This document shows, piece after piece, positions 1 to 11,785 of a stretch of DNA of 64,000 nt. The DNA comes from Anaspis maculata (Eukaryota > Arthropoda > Insecta > Coleoptera > Scraptiidae): positions 69,809,416 to 69,873,415 of the forward strand of contig OX421966.1 of assembly GCA_949128115.1 (NCBI GenBank), in the 5' to 3' direction. The notes below the pieces were generated by a model. That model was not told the origin of the DNA. It did no database searches and was given only the letters and a program-made list of their open reading frames with translations. Made by a program: the position numbers and the translations under genes. Position 1 is the stretch's first letter. Every line of letters begins with the position of its first letter.

Positions 1-2961
1 TCGAGTTTTCAGGTTTCATGGTTTGTGGTAGGAAGGGTAGGCAATTATGCAAATCATGTAGCTTTTTGGGGTACTCTATGTCAATTTCAAGGACATACCC
101 TTTATCTGACGTATCAGAAATATCTGCAATGTCCAATTTGGAAATTTCCTCCCCATTTAACCATTTGAAACCACCCGTAGGTAAAAATTCTGATTGAGCT
201 TTCCCATACAAATTGGTTGCGTCCAAATACATGATATGTGATTCTGGTTTAGAGGTATCATAATCACTCAAGAATTTATTATTAGCAGTGGCTTCTCTTT
301 TAGAACAAAGAGAAACCCCTCCTCTAATTGAGTTTTTAAAAAAATGGATCATTTCTAGGTCTGTTAAAAGTTCTAGTTCAATTCCGGTTTGTTTAAGCAT
401 AGCAGCCCAACTAAGCGATGGGCTTGTAAAAAACTGACATGGATCTAGTTTATATGCCCCTAAACAAACTGTCCTGAAATTTTCAAATATATCAGTCAAC
501 AGTAAAACATCTGATGTTAGATATAAATCTGAATAATCACCCAAGGTGTTGCATTCAAACAAATTCCAAACGGTGAGTGCTCTAGCATAATCTTTATCCT
601 TTATTATTTCCTTAGTAAGATGATTGGTGAATTCATCTTTGCATGGTAATGTTGTATCACTCAATTTATCCAAATTATCAACATATGAATACGGAAAAAC
701 ACCTTTTTGGCGGATTAAATCAAATTTGTCAGTATTACGGAAAAATGTTCTCACTGTTGGACATTGATCGGAATTTAAATTTTTAGATAGCTCAGCAAGT
801 GATGATGACATGAACCGAAAAGAATCCAAAAATCGTAATTTTATATGAACGTCTTTGTTTTCGATATGATCGACTAAGATATTTTTCGAGAAACTGATAT
901 ACTTTTCAGTATTTGTAGGGATCACGTCAACTTTTTCTTCATCGAGACATAGCGTTTTGATGAATAAATGACTGTCATACCCGCTGAGATTATGAAAGAA
1001 TACAGGTATGAACCTGGGAATTTTGTAGTTTACATTGCAAACCATATGTGCTGCCCCTCGATAACTACCACTAAGGTGGCAGTGATCTCTTGTTTTAACC
1101 TCGTTTTGACTAAACACTTTTCCGCATATGTGGCATGTTGTTGAATTTTGAAATTCTTGCTCTTGTACTGGTGTAATAACCATAGGTTTGACATGTTTTA
1201 GATGATTATGATAAATTCTAGTAACATTCGCTTCCAATTTTTCTATAAATACTCGTGGACAATTTGGACCACGATATATTTCAAATTTTGACAATGTGTC
1301 ATCAAAAGAACATTTGATATAATATGCGAAGGAATATGGAACGTGTTCCTGAATATCAACAGAGTATGATTTTTGTGTGCTTGGATGGACAGTATGGATT
1401 GGTTTGAGATACGATTCAAAGTCAGCATAAATTGTAAAAGGTACAACTAACTGTTTTTCGAAATTTTCATACTTTAAAATATTCTCAGGAATATTTTCGC
1501 CAAATTTATTAGTTTTTAGATCAGAAGTTGGCAACTGTACACAAATATGTTCACAATCATGCATCACATGCGCTCTCAATTTATCAGAGCTATAAAAGTA
1601 TTGAATGCATCCGTCACAGAAATGCTTGGTAACATGATGATTAGATATCTGAGCGGATACAAGCGCTGAAAAGTTTTTTATCCATGTATAATGCTGATGC
1701 CCCCAATCATCATTGATAAGCAAAAGATTCACATGCACAAGTCGCTTACATTCAGTATAATGCAAAGGACCCACAATCTCGTGCACAGTCTTGCCATCAC
1801 TAAAAACTTTTTCTAAACCATAGACGTTGATGGAGAGATTGTGTTTGGTTTCAAATTTCGGAATGTCGGGGAGTTTCATGGGGAATTCAAATCCCTCCAA
1901 GTTGAAAAAAGCAGAAAAATGTGGGTATGCATTCGTACCTGTTGGATTGCCTTTCGGGGTGACTAGTGCGGACATGATGCTCCAAAGGAAGCAATACTGG
2001 TCCACATTTCCCACATTCACAACAGCTTGCTTCTTTTTTATGTCCGATGGTAAATCGATGAAAGAGGAACCTCGGAGCGGACTGAACTTGTTTATGTTCA
2101 CTTCCAGATATGCAATGTTTTGCAAACTCCAACCTGCAAAATCAAAAAGGTGTTATATATTGTTTGGTTTTGTTTTTTTTTGTGAACTTACCACTATCCC
2201 GCTCCAAAAATTCTGATAATTTTTCATCTAGGCATTCTATCAATCTCTCGTAATATTGTTTCAGGTCAGTTGATCGGGTTATTACAATGTTTTTTGTTCG
2301 AAAGGATTTTAAGTCGGTGACATCTTTTGATTGTAAGATGTAATCACCGAACAGTTCGGTATTGACCTTGACAGCTGTCACTTTCTCGAGCTGTTCTTGA
2401 ATCAACTGCCTAAATGAGGTCCACACATCATCCATAAACTCTCGTAAAATCAGGTGTTGATGAGGGGATGTCAATCTATACGTCACAATACGACATTTGA
2501 AAGCAGTTTTAATGAGTTGCACATTATCTCCCAACGGCGTGCAGCAGTTGTTTTTATGCGTGGTTGAATTTTGGTGCGTGTGGAAGTCGGTAACGTCACA
2601 CTTGCATGATTCGCAATAACGTGCTTCTGAAAAATAATAATTACATTACTTCCTAATACTCACAGTGGAGCAATTATTTTCTCACCTGCTATGCGAGCTC
2701 GCTTATAAGAATTAGACCCGCTTTCATCCGTGTGATGTTTCAAATTCTTGCAGCTTTGTTCCATATGCCGTTTCAAATTTGCTTTCCTGGTAAATGTTGT
2801 CGGACATTGAGTGCACCGGTGCGTTGGTGTGTCATCGGTCTGAAATGTCAAGCGTTCAAGTCTTTCCTCAATTTTTTGATTGGTGGAATAAATATGTAAT
2901 GACTTAATATTTTTACCTTATTTTCTCCGTATCCGTTAGACGTTTCACCATACTGCGACAT
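1..2961 (-). CDS. Polinton/adintovirus-like family B DNA polymerase, 5' part, spliced
   Basis: Partial gene on the minus strand, read as join of exons 2961..2917, 2839..2686, 2626..2192 and 2133..1, each intron having GT-AG ends and the frame staying open to the window edge. The start is ATG at 2961, 90 bp below a TATA box. Exon 2 encodes a C2HC zinc finger (CxxC then HxxxxC) and exon 3 opens with a second Cys/His finger. Exon 4 holds a CHICGK...RDHCH...HMVCN motif (about 1035..1135) like endonuclease VII zinc nucleases, then the protein-primed polymerase landmarks in order: YADFES (Exo I, about 1414..1431), HNLSGYDSHLF (Exo II, about 965..1000), YLTSDVLLL (Exo III, about 505..535) and YLDATNLYG (polymerase motif A, about 203..233). 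Motifs B and C would lie off the window. Family knowledge: such polymerases replicate Polinton/Maverick and adintovirus genomes. No stop or frameshift was seen. Assignment to adintovirus versus Polinton is inference. Confidence 0.85.
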
Positions 2962-3049
2962 TTTCGTTTGAAGGATGCACGACACAATAACAACAACTAA
3001 CACTTGGGTATGTTGCGAATGAATGTTGTCTTCTCCAACCGAGCGGGCT

Positions 3050-3060
3050 CTTATATACCG
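3050..3060 (-). promoter_or_regulatory. TATA box of the polymerase gene
   Basis: The minus strand reads CGGTATATAAG here, about 90 bp upstream of the ATG at 2961. A start site about 30 bp downstream would give a short leader. The match to a canonical TATA element and its distance support it; no initiator was identified. Confidence 0.55.
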
Positions 3061-3295
3061 TCACGCCACAAAGGAATTTACTTGAGCGAGACGTGTTTTC
3101 TTTTAACGACTTTGTTCTTAATGTTGAAGGTTGATAACTGGTGAGGTTAAAGAACAGACCAAGGTTAGGACGCGGACCGAGGCCGAGGTCGAAGTAAAGG
3201 TCAAGGTCAAAGTCAAATTCAAGGTCACCTTACCTTCCTATGTTCCCGTCGAGGTACGCTCCAGCTCAAGTTGGGGAAACTTCCAAGGGAGGGGC

Positions 3296-3352
3296 CCGGG
3301 GGGCGCAGCCCCCCGGAGCAAGGGGGATGGGTTTGAGGGGCGCAGCCCCCCT
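3296..3352. repeat. Two GC-rich hairpins sharing a GGGGCGCAGCCCC core
   Basis: Two perfect short palindromes with a GCA loop, at 3296..3316 (9-bp arms) and 3336..3352 (7-bp arms), lie about 40 bp apart in otherwise moderate-GC DNA and share the same core. They could be strong stem-loops in DNA or RNA. No following T-run on the correct side suggests termination. Confidence 0.7.
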
Positions 3353-3424
3353 AAAAAAAATTTCAAGGTCAAGGTCACTGTCAAATCGAGGTTAACGACC
3401 CCCTGAGGTCGTTCCCTCAGTATG

Positions 3425-3492
3425 CAAGTTCAGACAAGTTCAGACAAGTTCAGACACGTTCAGACAAGTTCAGACACGTTCAGACACGTTCA
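3425..3492 (+). repeat. 10-bp tandem repeat (GTTCAGACAM)
   Basis: Seven tandem decamers of the form GTTCAGACAA or GTTCAGACAC follow one another without spacing. Open frames through it are by-products. Confidence 0.9.
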
Positions 3493-3795
3493 TGGTCAGA
3501 GTTCAATGATCTGTCAAGGTCACTTCCCCCACCTCCGGCCTGTTAAGGTTGAGATGAATGACCTCTGTCAAGGTCAAGGTGAACGACCTTTTGAGCTGAA
3601 TGAACTGTCAAGGTCAGGTGAATGACCCGTCAAGGTCAGGTGAATGACCCGTCAATGTCAATGACCTGTCAAGGTCAAATTCGAGGTCAAGGTCAAATTC
3701 GAGGTCAAGGTCAAATTCAAGGTCAAGGTCAGGGGTCAATGACCTGTCGAGGTCAAGGTCAAGGTCGGGGGTCAATGACCTTTCAAGGTTGCTCC

Positions 3796-4530
3796 CCCCA
3801 CTCCTGTTTGCACGCCCCTATTTTATCTACTTCCCTTCCCTTCTTGACGTTGTTTACCCTTTACTTACGTTGTGTGGAGTTCTTACTCGAGATGAGAATG
3901 TGTCGTGGGGAATGAGGTTTGATTCTTGAATGAAACGCGAATAAAATGCAAGCAAAATGAATGTTTATTGAAAATCAATTGCAAAGTTTTAGATGAATTT
4001 GTTTCTTTTCTCAAAACACCTATTGACAGTGATGAAAAGACACAACAAAACACATATCAAGAAAAATCATTACAAATTAGTTAGACAATGCAAGAATTTA
4101 CAACAATGAAATGAACACAAAATCAGATTATCAAATTAAACAAGAAATCATGAACCATGGCAAACTGTCAATTTGATCGCGAAGGAAAAGTGACGTATTC
4201 GCTGACAGGCACACATGGGAAGAACACGTCAAAGAAACCCCTGCGTATTGCCTGGTTGGTTGCTGAAAAATCCCTTCCCAAATGATCTGAATAAAAATCA
4301 AGTGTGAATGAGTCATGATGGAATGACAGAAAAGTCACTCCAGTTCTACATTGATCAAGTCAGCGTGAAGCGGTGCTTGAACCTCTTTGAATGTTTGTTT
4401 TGTTTACAAGTTATTTACGTAACAACAAAAGAAACTTTACGCTCAGCACGTAAAGTGCTATTTATGTTCACACTTTACAAACAAAAGGAGTCAAATTGGT
4501 AGAAAAGTAAACAATAAAAAATGATCGGTA
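3796..4530. other. No feature recognised
   Basis: AT-rich sequence with scattered AATAAA-like strings but no coding similarity, clear repeat or promoter that I can support. It may be the outer flank of the polymerase-bearing element, but no terminal repeat was found. Confidence 0.4.
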
Positions 4531-4534
4531 AACA

Positions 4535-4735
4535 AATACATAAATCAGCAAGAAACAAATGATCAGTAATGGTGTAGGTAAACGAACAAGAAACAAACGA
4601 TAAGTAAAGGTGGAGGTAAATAAACAAGAAACAAATAAGTGATAAACAGGTAGATAAATAAACAAGAAACCAATGCGAGATAAATAGGTGGATAAATAAA
4701 CAAAGAACAAATAAGAGATAAATAAGTAGAGAACT
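4535..4735. repeat. Degenerate ~45-bp tandem repeat (AACAAGAAACAAA units)
   Basis: About five units each contain AACAAGAAACAAA followed by GATAARTAA and GGTAGATAAAT-type strings at 40 to 47 bp spacing. The long hydrophobic open frames on the minus strand are products of this AT-rich repeat, not genes. Confidence 0.75.
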
Positions 4736-5220
4736 TAAAGTTGGTCATACTTTTTGTAAGCAATTGGAAGAAAGAAGTATCTATAACGCATTCGCCCGGA
4801 ATTCCCCAGCAGTTACCCATCAAAAATCCCACAGATACATACAGACATTCAAAACAGAACAATGGTTAGTAAACAGTAATCACATACAAGAAATAACAGT
4901 AAATACAAGAAAATCGACTCGAGCCAACCTGTGGCCCTCTCTTCGTCGTTATACATAATTTCCCCCCAAATAAGGAAAGGTTAGTAGACTCAACAAGGCA
5001 GATTCATACAAGTAGGTGGACTCCCCCCCCCAAGACACGGAGAAGCGGCAAGTCTCTCCTTCTTTCCTTTACTTTCATGTATAACCCGGCAATGAACAAT
5101 GAAACGTGGATGAATCATCAAAAGTACTGTTCTCTACTTAGCGGCTGATTTTTGGGCGCAGCAGAGTTCCTTTTTGTCGTCTTACTGTTTGTGACGTAAC
5201 TTGTGGGAAAAAACAATTAA
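4736..5220. other. No feature recognised
   Basis: Non-repetitive sequence with a C-run near 5018; no gene supported. Its right end is the upstream copy of the target duplication of the adjacent LINE fragment. Confidence 0.4.
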
Positions 5221-5719
5221 TGAAACCTCGAAGTGTTTTTCGTTTGGGGGAAATTTTTACAAGATCAGTTTTTCTGACACCTGCACCTTGTGTAATTTGC
5301 ACGAGGCCGAGTCCTTGAACCACATATTCTTTAGGTATCCTATCTTTGAGAGTCTACGCACTCGGTATGTCAGCAGCTTACTAGACATGGATGGCCTGTC
5401 CCGCGCTTTGGATCACCTAACCCCTGTTGTCACGCGTGAGTTGCACCTGTTTATTGGGGGCATGCTGAGGCTTTGTGCCTTCATCATGAACGAATGAGTG
5501 TTAATTTCTGCTATTTAGTGTGTCTATATAATCATTGCTTTTTTTATTACTCTAGATCATTGTTAGTTTATTTTAATACATAATAATTTACTCAGATATT
5601 GATTTTCTAGTTGGAATTGTGATTTTTATTCACTGTCGCCATTCTTGTAATAAGGTTTGTACCTTAGATACAATAAATTTATTTGATTTGATATTTGATT
5701 TGATTTGAAACCTCGAAGT
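5221..5719 (+). mobile_element. 5'-truncated LINE with 14-bp target-site duplication
   Basis: The insertion body 5235..5705 is flanked by identical 14-bp copies (TGAAACCTCGAAGT) at 5221..5234 and 5706..5719. The body encodes, in one frame ending at 5497, the C-terminal tail of a LINE ORF2 with the zinc-knuckle-like pattern CTLCxLHEAESLNH, typical of the region after the reverse transcriptase. It ends in a (TTTGAT)-type tail at about 5680..5705. Exact duplication plus tail shows target-primed reverse transcription with severe 5' truncation. The intact duplication implies a fairly recent insertion. The clade is not resolvable from this piece. Confidence 0.9.
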
Positions 5720-6240
5720 ACGCGCGATAGCTCGGCCTTGAGGTCACGTCATGAGTGCGCCAAAAAGCACACCCACTAGATTTACGGCTGTTGCCGTCAA
5801 CATTGAGATCATTTGGGAGTAGATAAATTACACAAAATTCAAAGCTGTGCGAAGCACCTTGATTCCAAAGGGGAAAAACTGCGGGTTATGCAATCCCGTG
5901 GAGAACACAAAGAACAAAGAGTTTTGTTATGTACAATAATTTCGCGGACAAAATAGGTATCGAAATGCATGATTTGGTGAGTGGATGGAAGCCAAAATTA
6001 CGATACAATAATAAGTGAAAAACTAACCTCAAATACGAAAAACGACACACACCGGAGCACTTGAAATCACGTGTTCCGCAACACAGCTGATTCCCCTCTT
6101 TTCTCCGTCTGCCCGCGACTGCTCCTCGGCTGGCTCGCCTAGCGCCATCCCCCTCTCCCATCGGCAAACGCTACGAACGTCAACGACAGTACCTACTTCA
6201 GGTACCAACGTACTAACAAGACAAAGGGGGAACACCACAA
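5720..6240. other. No feature recognised
   Basis: Mixed-composition DNA, moderately GC-rich around 6070..6180. Overlapping open frames on the minus strand show no recognisable domain. Confidence 0.35.
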
Positions 6241-6274
6241 TGACAACTTCTATTCATAAAACTTTACCCAGAAA

Positions 6275-6905
6275 AAAGGTACATAATCTGCTCAGACTCA
6301 CTAAGTTCTCTTCAGTCCATCAACCACATATACCCCCGCAACCCCCTAGTACAAGAAATAAGACAAAAAACATTTGACAAATCCGATAGAATCATCCTGA
6401 TGTACACCCCTTCTCATGTTGGCATTCATGGTAACGAGGGAGCAGACCGCTTGGCAACAGAGGCCACCTCTTCACATGACCTTCCAATATGCAAAATTGA
6501 CCCCCCTGGAGATTTTAAAGCTTTCATAGAATGCAAAACCGCATACATCTGACAGCAAAAATGGGAACTAAAAGACACAAACCTCAGGGAACACAAACCT
6601 TCCATCAGTGCCATGCTTTTGAATCCCGAAAAGAGAAGGGATCAAATTATACTATACAGGTTACGACTCGGCTACACCAAATTAACTCATTCTTTCTTGA
6701 TAACAAAACAAGACCGACCAAGCTGTTCAATGTGCAGTGTCATACTGACTGTCAGCCATATCCTACACGCACATACCCTGACTACGACATCCAGAGATCG
6801 CTGAACAACATCACACACTTTCCAGATATCCTAACAAACCCAGCCAAATACATCAAGGTACTAAAATTTCTAAAAGATATCGGTATATATGAAACTTTAT
6901 GACGA
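6275..6905 (+). pseudogene. LINE ORF2 fragment: RNase H domain and C-terminal region
   Basis: Reading from about 6281, the frame gives ICSDSLSSLQSI followed by TPSHVGIHGNEGADRLA near 6410..6455, which are RNase H landmarks of I/Jockey/R1-type LINEs (catalytic Asp in CSDS, and the HGNEGAD motif). A stop follows at about 6551, then a Cys-containing tail (SCSMC...H) continues in another frame at about 6613..6804. The copy is therefore broken, and lacks endonuclease and reverse transcriptase. No flanking duplication was found. The 3' end is uncertain; the next 230 bp may be its untranslated tail. Confidence 0.8.
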
Positions 6906-7164
6906 TTTAACGCTTGGCTAGATTTGATCCTATGTAAGCCACTTAACCCATCATCCTTTTCCGTGGTCTTATTTCTTTGTATGTTTGAAAGTCGCCAATA
7001 TAGACCCATTGGCGTGAAAAATGTGTCCTTGTCTGTTGCTGTCCTTATTGTTCGATTATCCCAACCAGCTGTTCATAGATCAGGTACTCAAACCTCTTTG
7101 TCATCGCTAATAACCCTTTGTGGTTGATGCAAAATCATTGTATAAAAAAAAATCCGAATTGCTG

Positions 7165-7765
7165 AGAATAGAGGAGTATCGATGGAGATTGACCGTTGTG
7201 CCTGGACCAATCCGCCTTGGCTGCCGTCTGCTCCCGACTTGTCACGTCCGTTGCCGAGTGCTTCTGCGGGTCTGTTAGCGAAGAGTTTTGATCCACTTCG
7301 AGGAAGCTGAACTAGAACCCGTTGATGTTGCGTCGCGACCCTCCTGCTGATGCGCCTCCGTTCCCTGGAGAAAGTCAAGTTGGAAGCCTTCGGAGAAGCG
7401 TTTCGATTCCCTTGGGGGAAGTTGAGTCGAGATCCCTCCAGGTTGAGTTTTGACCCGTCTAGACGCCGATGAGCTGCTACTCTTCGAGTGGCAACCCACC
7501 TTTAGGATGTCGTGTCAAAGCCCTTGGATGTTGTGTCTCGATCCGCCTCCGGGAGTTGAGTCAAAACCCTCCGAGGACGAGGTCCAATCCTTCGTCAGGT
7601 ACTTGTGCTGAGGCCCTTCCGGTGTCGATTTTCGATCCATCTTCAAGTCGTAGAGTTGGGATCCGTTGATAATGTGTTTCGATCCCCCTCCAGGATGCTG
7701 AGTCGCGATCCTTCGACGGAGAGTTTTAACCAACCTCGAGGATGTAGAGTTTAACCCCTAAATGA
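7165..7765. repeat. Degenerate ~24-bp satellite (GTTGAGTCGCGATCCCTCCAGGAT-like)
   Basis: About 24 imperfect units of 21 to 27 bp share the order GTTGAGT - TCGATCC - CCTCCAGGAT. Spacing varies but the phrase order is kept. Open frames on both strands through it, serine- and arginine-rich, are by-products of the array. Confidence 0.8.
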
Positions 7766-9000
7766 TCTAGGCCCGATAGAAACGAGTTCTCTCCTTTCGG
7801 TAGCTCTTGTGACGGAGTGATGACCTCGACGAGCGGAGGGTTAGTCTTGGTGAGTTGGGATTGGTGCTTACGATTGAGCTTTGTCTTGAAGAATGTATAT
7901 TGGGGCTTACGCGTGCGTTTTGAATCATCCTGCACGTGCTGGTATCTGCAATTATTCATCATTTATCTATTATTATTTATTGGTAATTATTTCTGCGGAA
8001 AATCTTCTTCTTCTAAGGTTCTCGAGATACTGGCCATTTTTAAGGCACTGGTATTGAGACGAACATTTTTATATATTGGTCGAATCATTTTCGAATCGAG
8101 ATATCAAATGCGGACATGCCAACACGACTGTTTGCATTATGCATGACTCACTGGTCATCAGTGCGGTTTGCAAGTGGGGCAGCCCGCCGCACACGTGGCG
8201 CACGTGACGCAGCCCGCCGCGTGAATGTACTACACTAAGTGTAAATGTACTAAGTGTTAATAAAATATAAAGATTCATATTTCACTCATAAATACAATAT
8301 AGGACATGTCCAAACATCAAATCTAAAGATACGGGAGAAAGTGGGTAGGTAAGTGATAAATTAACAATCAAGGAACAATAAAATCATAGCTCAAGAAATT
8401 CCCCGACAGAGTAAAGAGCCTTGTCAACTCAAAAGTCATACAAGCTCCGTTTGAAAGCCGCATAATTGCAATCACTAGTTAATCACTTGTCAATGGGGCC
8501 TTGCACTGCCACTTTCACACACCGAGGGCGCCACAACCGTTGAGGGCAAATTCGACAATATTGACGGCGTTGACGCTTCAGCGACCGACATCCGTCATTT
8601 TATGTCTTGATTTGAAATTTGGATAACCTCTGTTTCTTGCTTGACGTCTCCAGTCACTATCAGTTACTGGTCAAACTACTCAAACTCCGCTGTTTTTCGC
8701 GTCGTTACGGCCGCTTTATCGAAGTAGGCGCCCCCTACAGTAGTGGCGATCTCACGTTAAGTTTTTCAATTGCAAGGCCTCATTGCAGGAACTTATTAAA
8801 ACACTTAATTCCTTGATACATGTGACTGTTCTGACCGAGTCCCACCGTGAATAAAGAAGCTCAAGGGAGGAACTACTTCTCGTCCCATAGACATGTTTGT
8901 CGCCTCTAATTGGTAATGTAGGTTTGAGCTTCTTACCGTTCAATACGTTCAATACGTTCAATACGATCTGATAAATATATAGAGATGGTCAGATTAAAAT
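7766..9000. other. Mostly non-repetitive DNA, no gene supported
   Basis: Contains a few short local repeats: CACGTG-type strings at 8180..8225, an AATAAA at about 8260, and three tandem copies of CGTTCAATA at about 8938..8965. None supports a gene. Open frames here have no recognisable domain. Confidence 0.35.
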
Positions 9001-9004
9001 TTTA

Positions 9005-9884
9005 AATTTTGAAAATGAATCTGCACGAAGTACGTGGACCAGCGCTTCCCATACACCGCAGCACCCTCTTCTGGACAACAAATACCGTGTCAAGGTGCGA
9101 GGAAGAGCCCCAAACTATCAGGCCGTATGACATAACTGACTGAACCAGACCGAAGTAGGCCTATCGGAGAACTCGGGGGGAGACCGTGTCACGAATCTGT
9201 CTCATCAAAAAAGCGTTTCAGCTAAGTTTGCTAGCTACTTCGTTTATGTGATGCTGGAATGTCAATTTTTGATCAAGCACCACGCCCAAAAACTTAGCGT
9301 AAGATGCTTGCTCAACCGACCGTCCACCAAGCCTAACAAGGACAGACCGATCGCAGGACCCGTTCTTTGTCATGAACCGCATTAGAAGCGTCTTGATGAT
9401 GTTCAGCGATAAGCCATTGTCCCCGCACCACTCCTCCAGCTCCTCGGCCGACCGGGAGGCACGATCCGCTACCACTGACAAGTCGGAATCCCGAAGCAGA
9501 AAATTTGTATCATCCGCATAAATTAGGCTCTTATCCGGAACTACACAAAAGTTGGACAGATCATTGATAAAAACTATGAAAAGTATAGGTCCCAATATTG
9601 AGTACTGAGATACGCCCCTATTCACCGGTAATGGACTCGAGTCGCATCACTGAGTCCTATCACTAAGGTAGGAACGTATCCAGTCATTGACCACACCGCG
9701 GACACCCCATGCGTACAACTACTTATCTATTAGAACCTCGTGATCTACCTAATCGAACGCCTTCGAGAGATCAAAAAATGAAGCCATCGGGTGCTGTTTA
9801 CAATTAAGTGAGTCGTAGATGAAATTAATTATTTCAGCCATGGCACTACAAGTCGACTTATTCTTCATGAATCTGTAGCAAACC
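9005..9884 (-). pseudogene. LINE reverse transcriptase, 3' part of a split copy
   Basis: Minus-strand reading gives KNKSTCSAMAEIINF, then ASFFDLSKAFD (motif A) followed by in-frame stops, GVSQYSILGPILFIVFINDL (motif B region), YADDT (catalytic motif C at about 9500..9515), and a tail ending SYGLIVWG...RTSCRFIF at about 9005. These are the ordered landmarks of a CR1/Jockey-type LINE. Stops after the motif A segment make it non-functional. It is the downstream part of the same copy as 11662..11785 and 13187..13810; the pieces are colinear and separated by two insertions. Confidence 0.88.
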
Positions 9885-11661
9885 GAGCCTTATTTGCTTG
9901 GTTTCCCCTACTCGGGATTTATTTTAAATAGTTGCTGGAGCCTAATTTTTCTTGTTGTAACCCAACTGCTATTTTTCTATAGTAAACTCGAATTATGAAA
10001 GAGATTCGGAACTAAATTACGACCGCCTTTTCCCCTGCTAAACATTCCGATGCTTAAATGTAATGAATGGTCAACCAGACGGTGGAATTATTTCCTCGAA
10101 ATCTTATCAAACGCACCAGACTATACATTTCACAAGTCTACGTGCTAATTAACCCGTCGTGAGAAAACTTTGAAAGAGTTGGACCACCGAAGAAGTCCGC
10201 TCTTATTGGTCCGCAAGACCACGCGGTGGAAAGATAACCGAAGTTGATGAATAGGTCCCACTTGACTTTCCCAGGAGACTTCCGACCCAACTTTGAACCG
10301 AGCTGCATTTTCGTTGCAGGCCGCGCCGCGGTTAAATTCAATCACTAAATTATTCATGGGTAATTAACTAAAGTCACTAAATTTCTAAGCTTCAGGAGAT
10401 TTAATGGTTCCCCCCAGTAAAATTCCCGAATTTTGAGTGGCCAAAGTGCCACAATTCTACTGTTAAAATCACGCGCGAGTAATCAATTGAATTCCTTTCC
10501 TGGTACTACACAGGAAATCGACGCGTTATAAGATTTATGTTTTTCTAAGTTACGCGAAGACGCGTTCCTTCGTAACGTGCAACCTATTCGCCCTAGACAT
10601 GACCCCTGTGTTCTTCGCGAGTGAACTCTGTTGGGACCCAGAGTGGAATGTAAAAATTAGAGTCCTTATCAGTGTGACGTCACCGTATATAAGGTAAAAA
10701 TCCATTAAAATAATATCCTCACGGATGAAGATTGAGTCACCCGTAATAATGATCACCTGCCATAACTATGTCTCTCATGCTAGTGAAATCCCTCCCTCTC
10801 TTGTATTCCCACTTACGTCATGTGCACGAGCTATGACGAATAACCGACGGTTGTTGCATTTCTCTCTCATATCTCGTTCTAAAGGTATTAGTTGACCGAA
10901 CTTGTAGCGTCACGAGTAAAGCAGTGGGTAACGCCCTCTGGCCGCTCGAGGACTCTGTTTCACCGGCGCTGTCACTGAAATGTCAATTACGTCATTCAAA
11001 CGTCACAGTGTCAACTGAGTTTGTTTGTTTACAATTAATGTTTAAAGTCACGTGGATGGCTGTATTTGTGGATATTTTTAATACTAGTTTTTGATAACAA
11101 TCTTGCAGTATTTGTATTTTTAATTTTGCTAATTTTTTTAATATATAATGTTTTGTTTGGAAAATCTTTTGTTTATCTGATCACCTTTCACGTAGACAGA
11201 TAACTATAAGCTGGAAGTTCCTACTCGATTCAAATGCCTCGTCTGCCGGACTCAACATAAACGCCTTCCTGAAGAGTTAAAGCCAGAAATAGATGAACGC
11301 TACCCCAACCTAGATTAAAACCGTAAGATGCGCCCAGATGGTCTGTTCCCCTCCCTCTATGGATCTGTCTCTCCATATAAAACAACTGAGAACAGTGGTG
11401 ACAGCACACGTTACTACCTTAGATATGAGCAACCCCTATTTTAACGACCATATAGGGTCATCGACCTACTATAGTTCCCCCAAACCGTACATAAGGTACA
11501 GGAACTCGTAATACTTATCTTTAATATTTTTATCATGTTTGTTACGATTGTGGCAAATTGTAGGATCTCTCGTCTGAAACATAAATACTTTTATATTACC
11601 AGTATAACTTCCAATCATACCCTTATAGTTTTCATTATACCAATTTTAAATCATCCCTGCG
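9885..11661. mobile_element. Unidentified 1.8-kb insertion within the LINE
   Basis: The LINE reading stops at 11662 (after a SMSEW segment) and resumes at 9884 with the next expected residues. The edges carry similar strings, TGTTACAAATCC at 11662..11673 and TGTAGCAAACC at 9874..9884, which could be an imperfect target duplication. The interior has no recognised coding region; it includes a GC-mixed segment at 10100..10540 and an AT-rich segment at 11040..11160. Class unknown. Confidence 0.5.
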
Positions 11662-11785
11662 TGTTACAAATCCATTCTGACATGGAGAAAATAGCTATTT
11701 TTATAAAGAAATCGTACAATCGATTATTGTAGCATGATTCAAAAATCTTGGCGATCTGTTCTGCAAGGTAGTGCGGGCGCTAAGA
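11662..11785 (-). pseudogene. LINE reverse transcriptase, middle piece
   Basis: The minus strand reads AKIFESCYNNRLYDFF, matching the KIFE...NRL segment just before the motif A region of LINE reverse transcriptases. It lies between two insertions and continues the piece at 13187..13810 after a small frameshift. Confidence 0.75.

Larger units (their letters stand above)
3145..3795 (+). repeat. Irregular array of AAGGTCA / TCAAGGTCA motifs
   Basis: The stretch is largely built from the heptamer AAGGTCA and variants (GAGGTCA, AATGACC, AAATTCA), with more than ten copies of TCAAGGTCA by eye, mostly on the plus strand, at irregular 6-bp-multiple spacings and interrupted by the GC hairpins and the 10-bp repeat listed separately. 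Open frames across it are low-complexity by-products. It sits directly upstream of the polymerase promoter, on the opposite side from the coding region. TCAAGGTCA matches the known extended half-site of NR5A (FTZ-F1) and ERR nuclear receptors; whether that matters here is inference. Confidence 0.85.

Noticed and set aside
4468..4862. Overlapping Leu/Tyr/Phe-rich minus-strand frames resembling membrane proteins.
   Set aside because: They coincide with the 45-bp AT-rich tandem repeat and arise from it.
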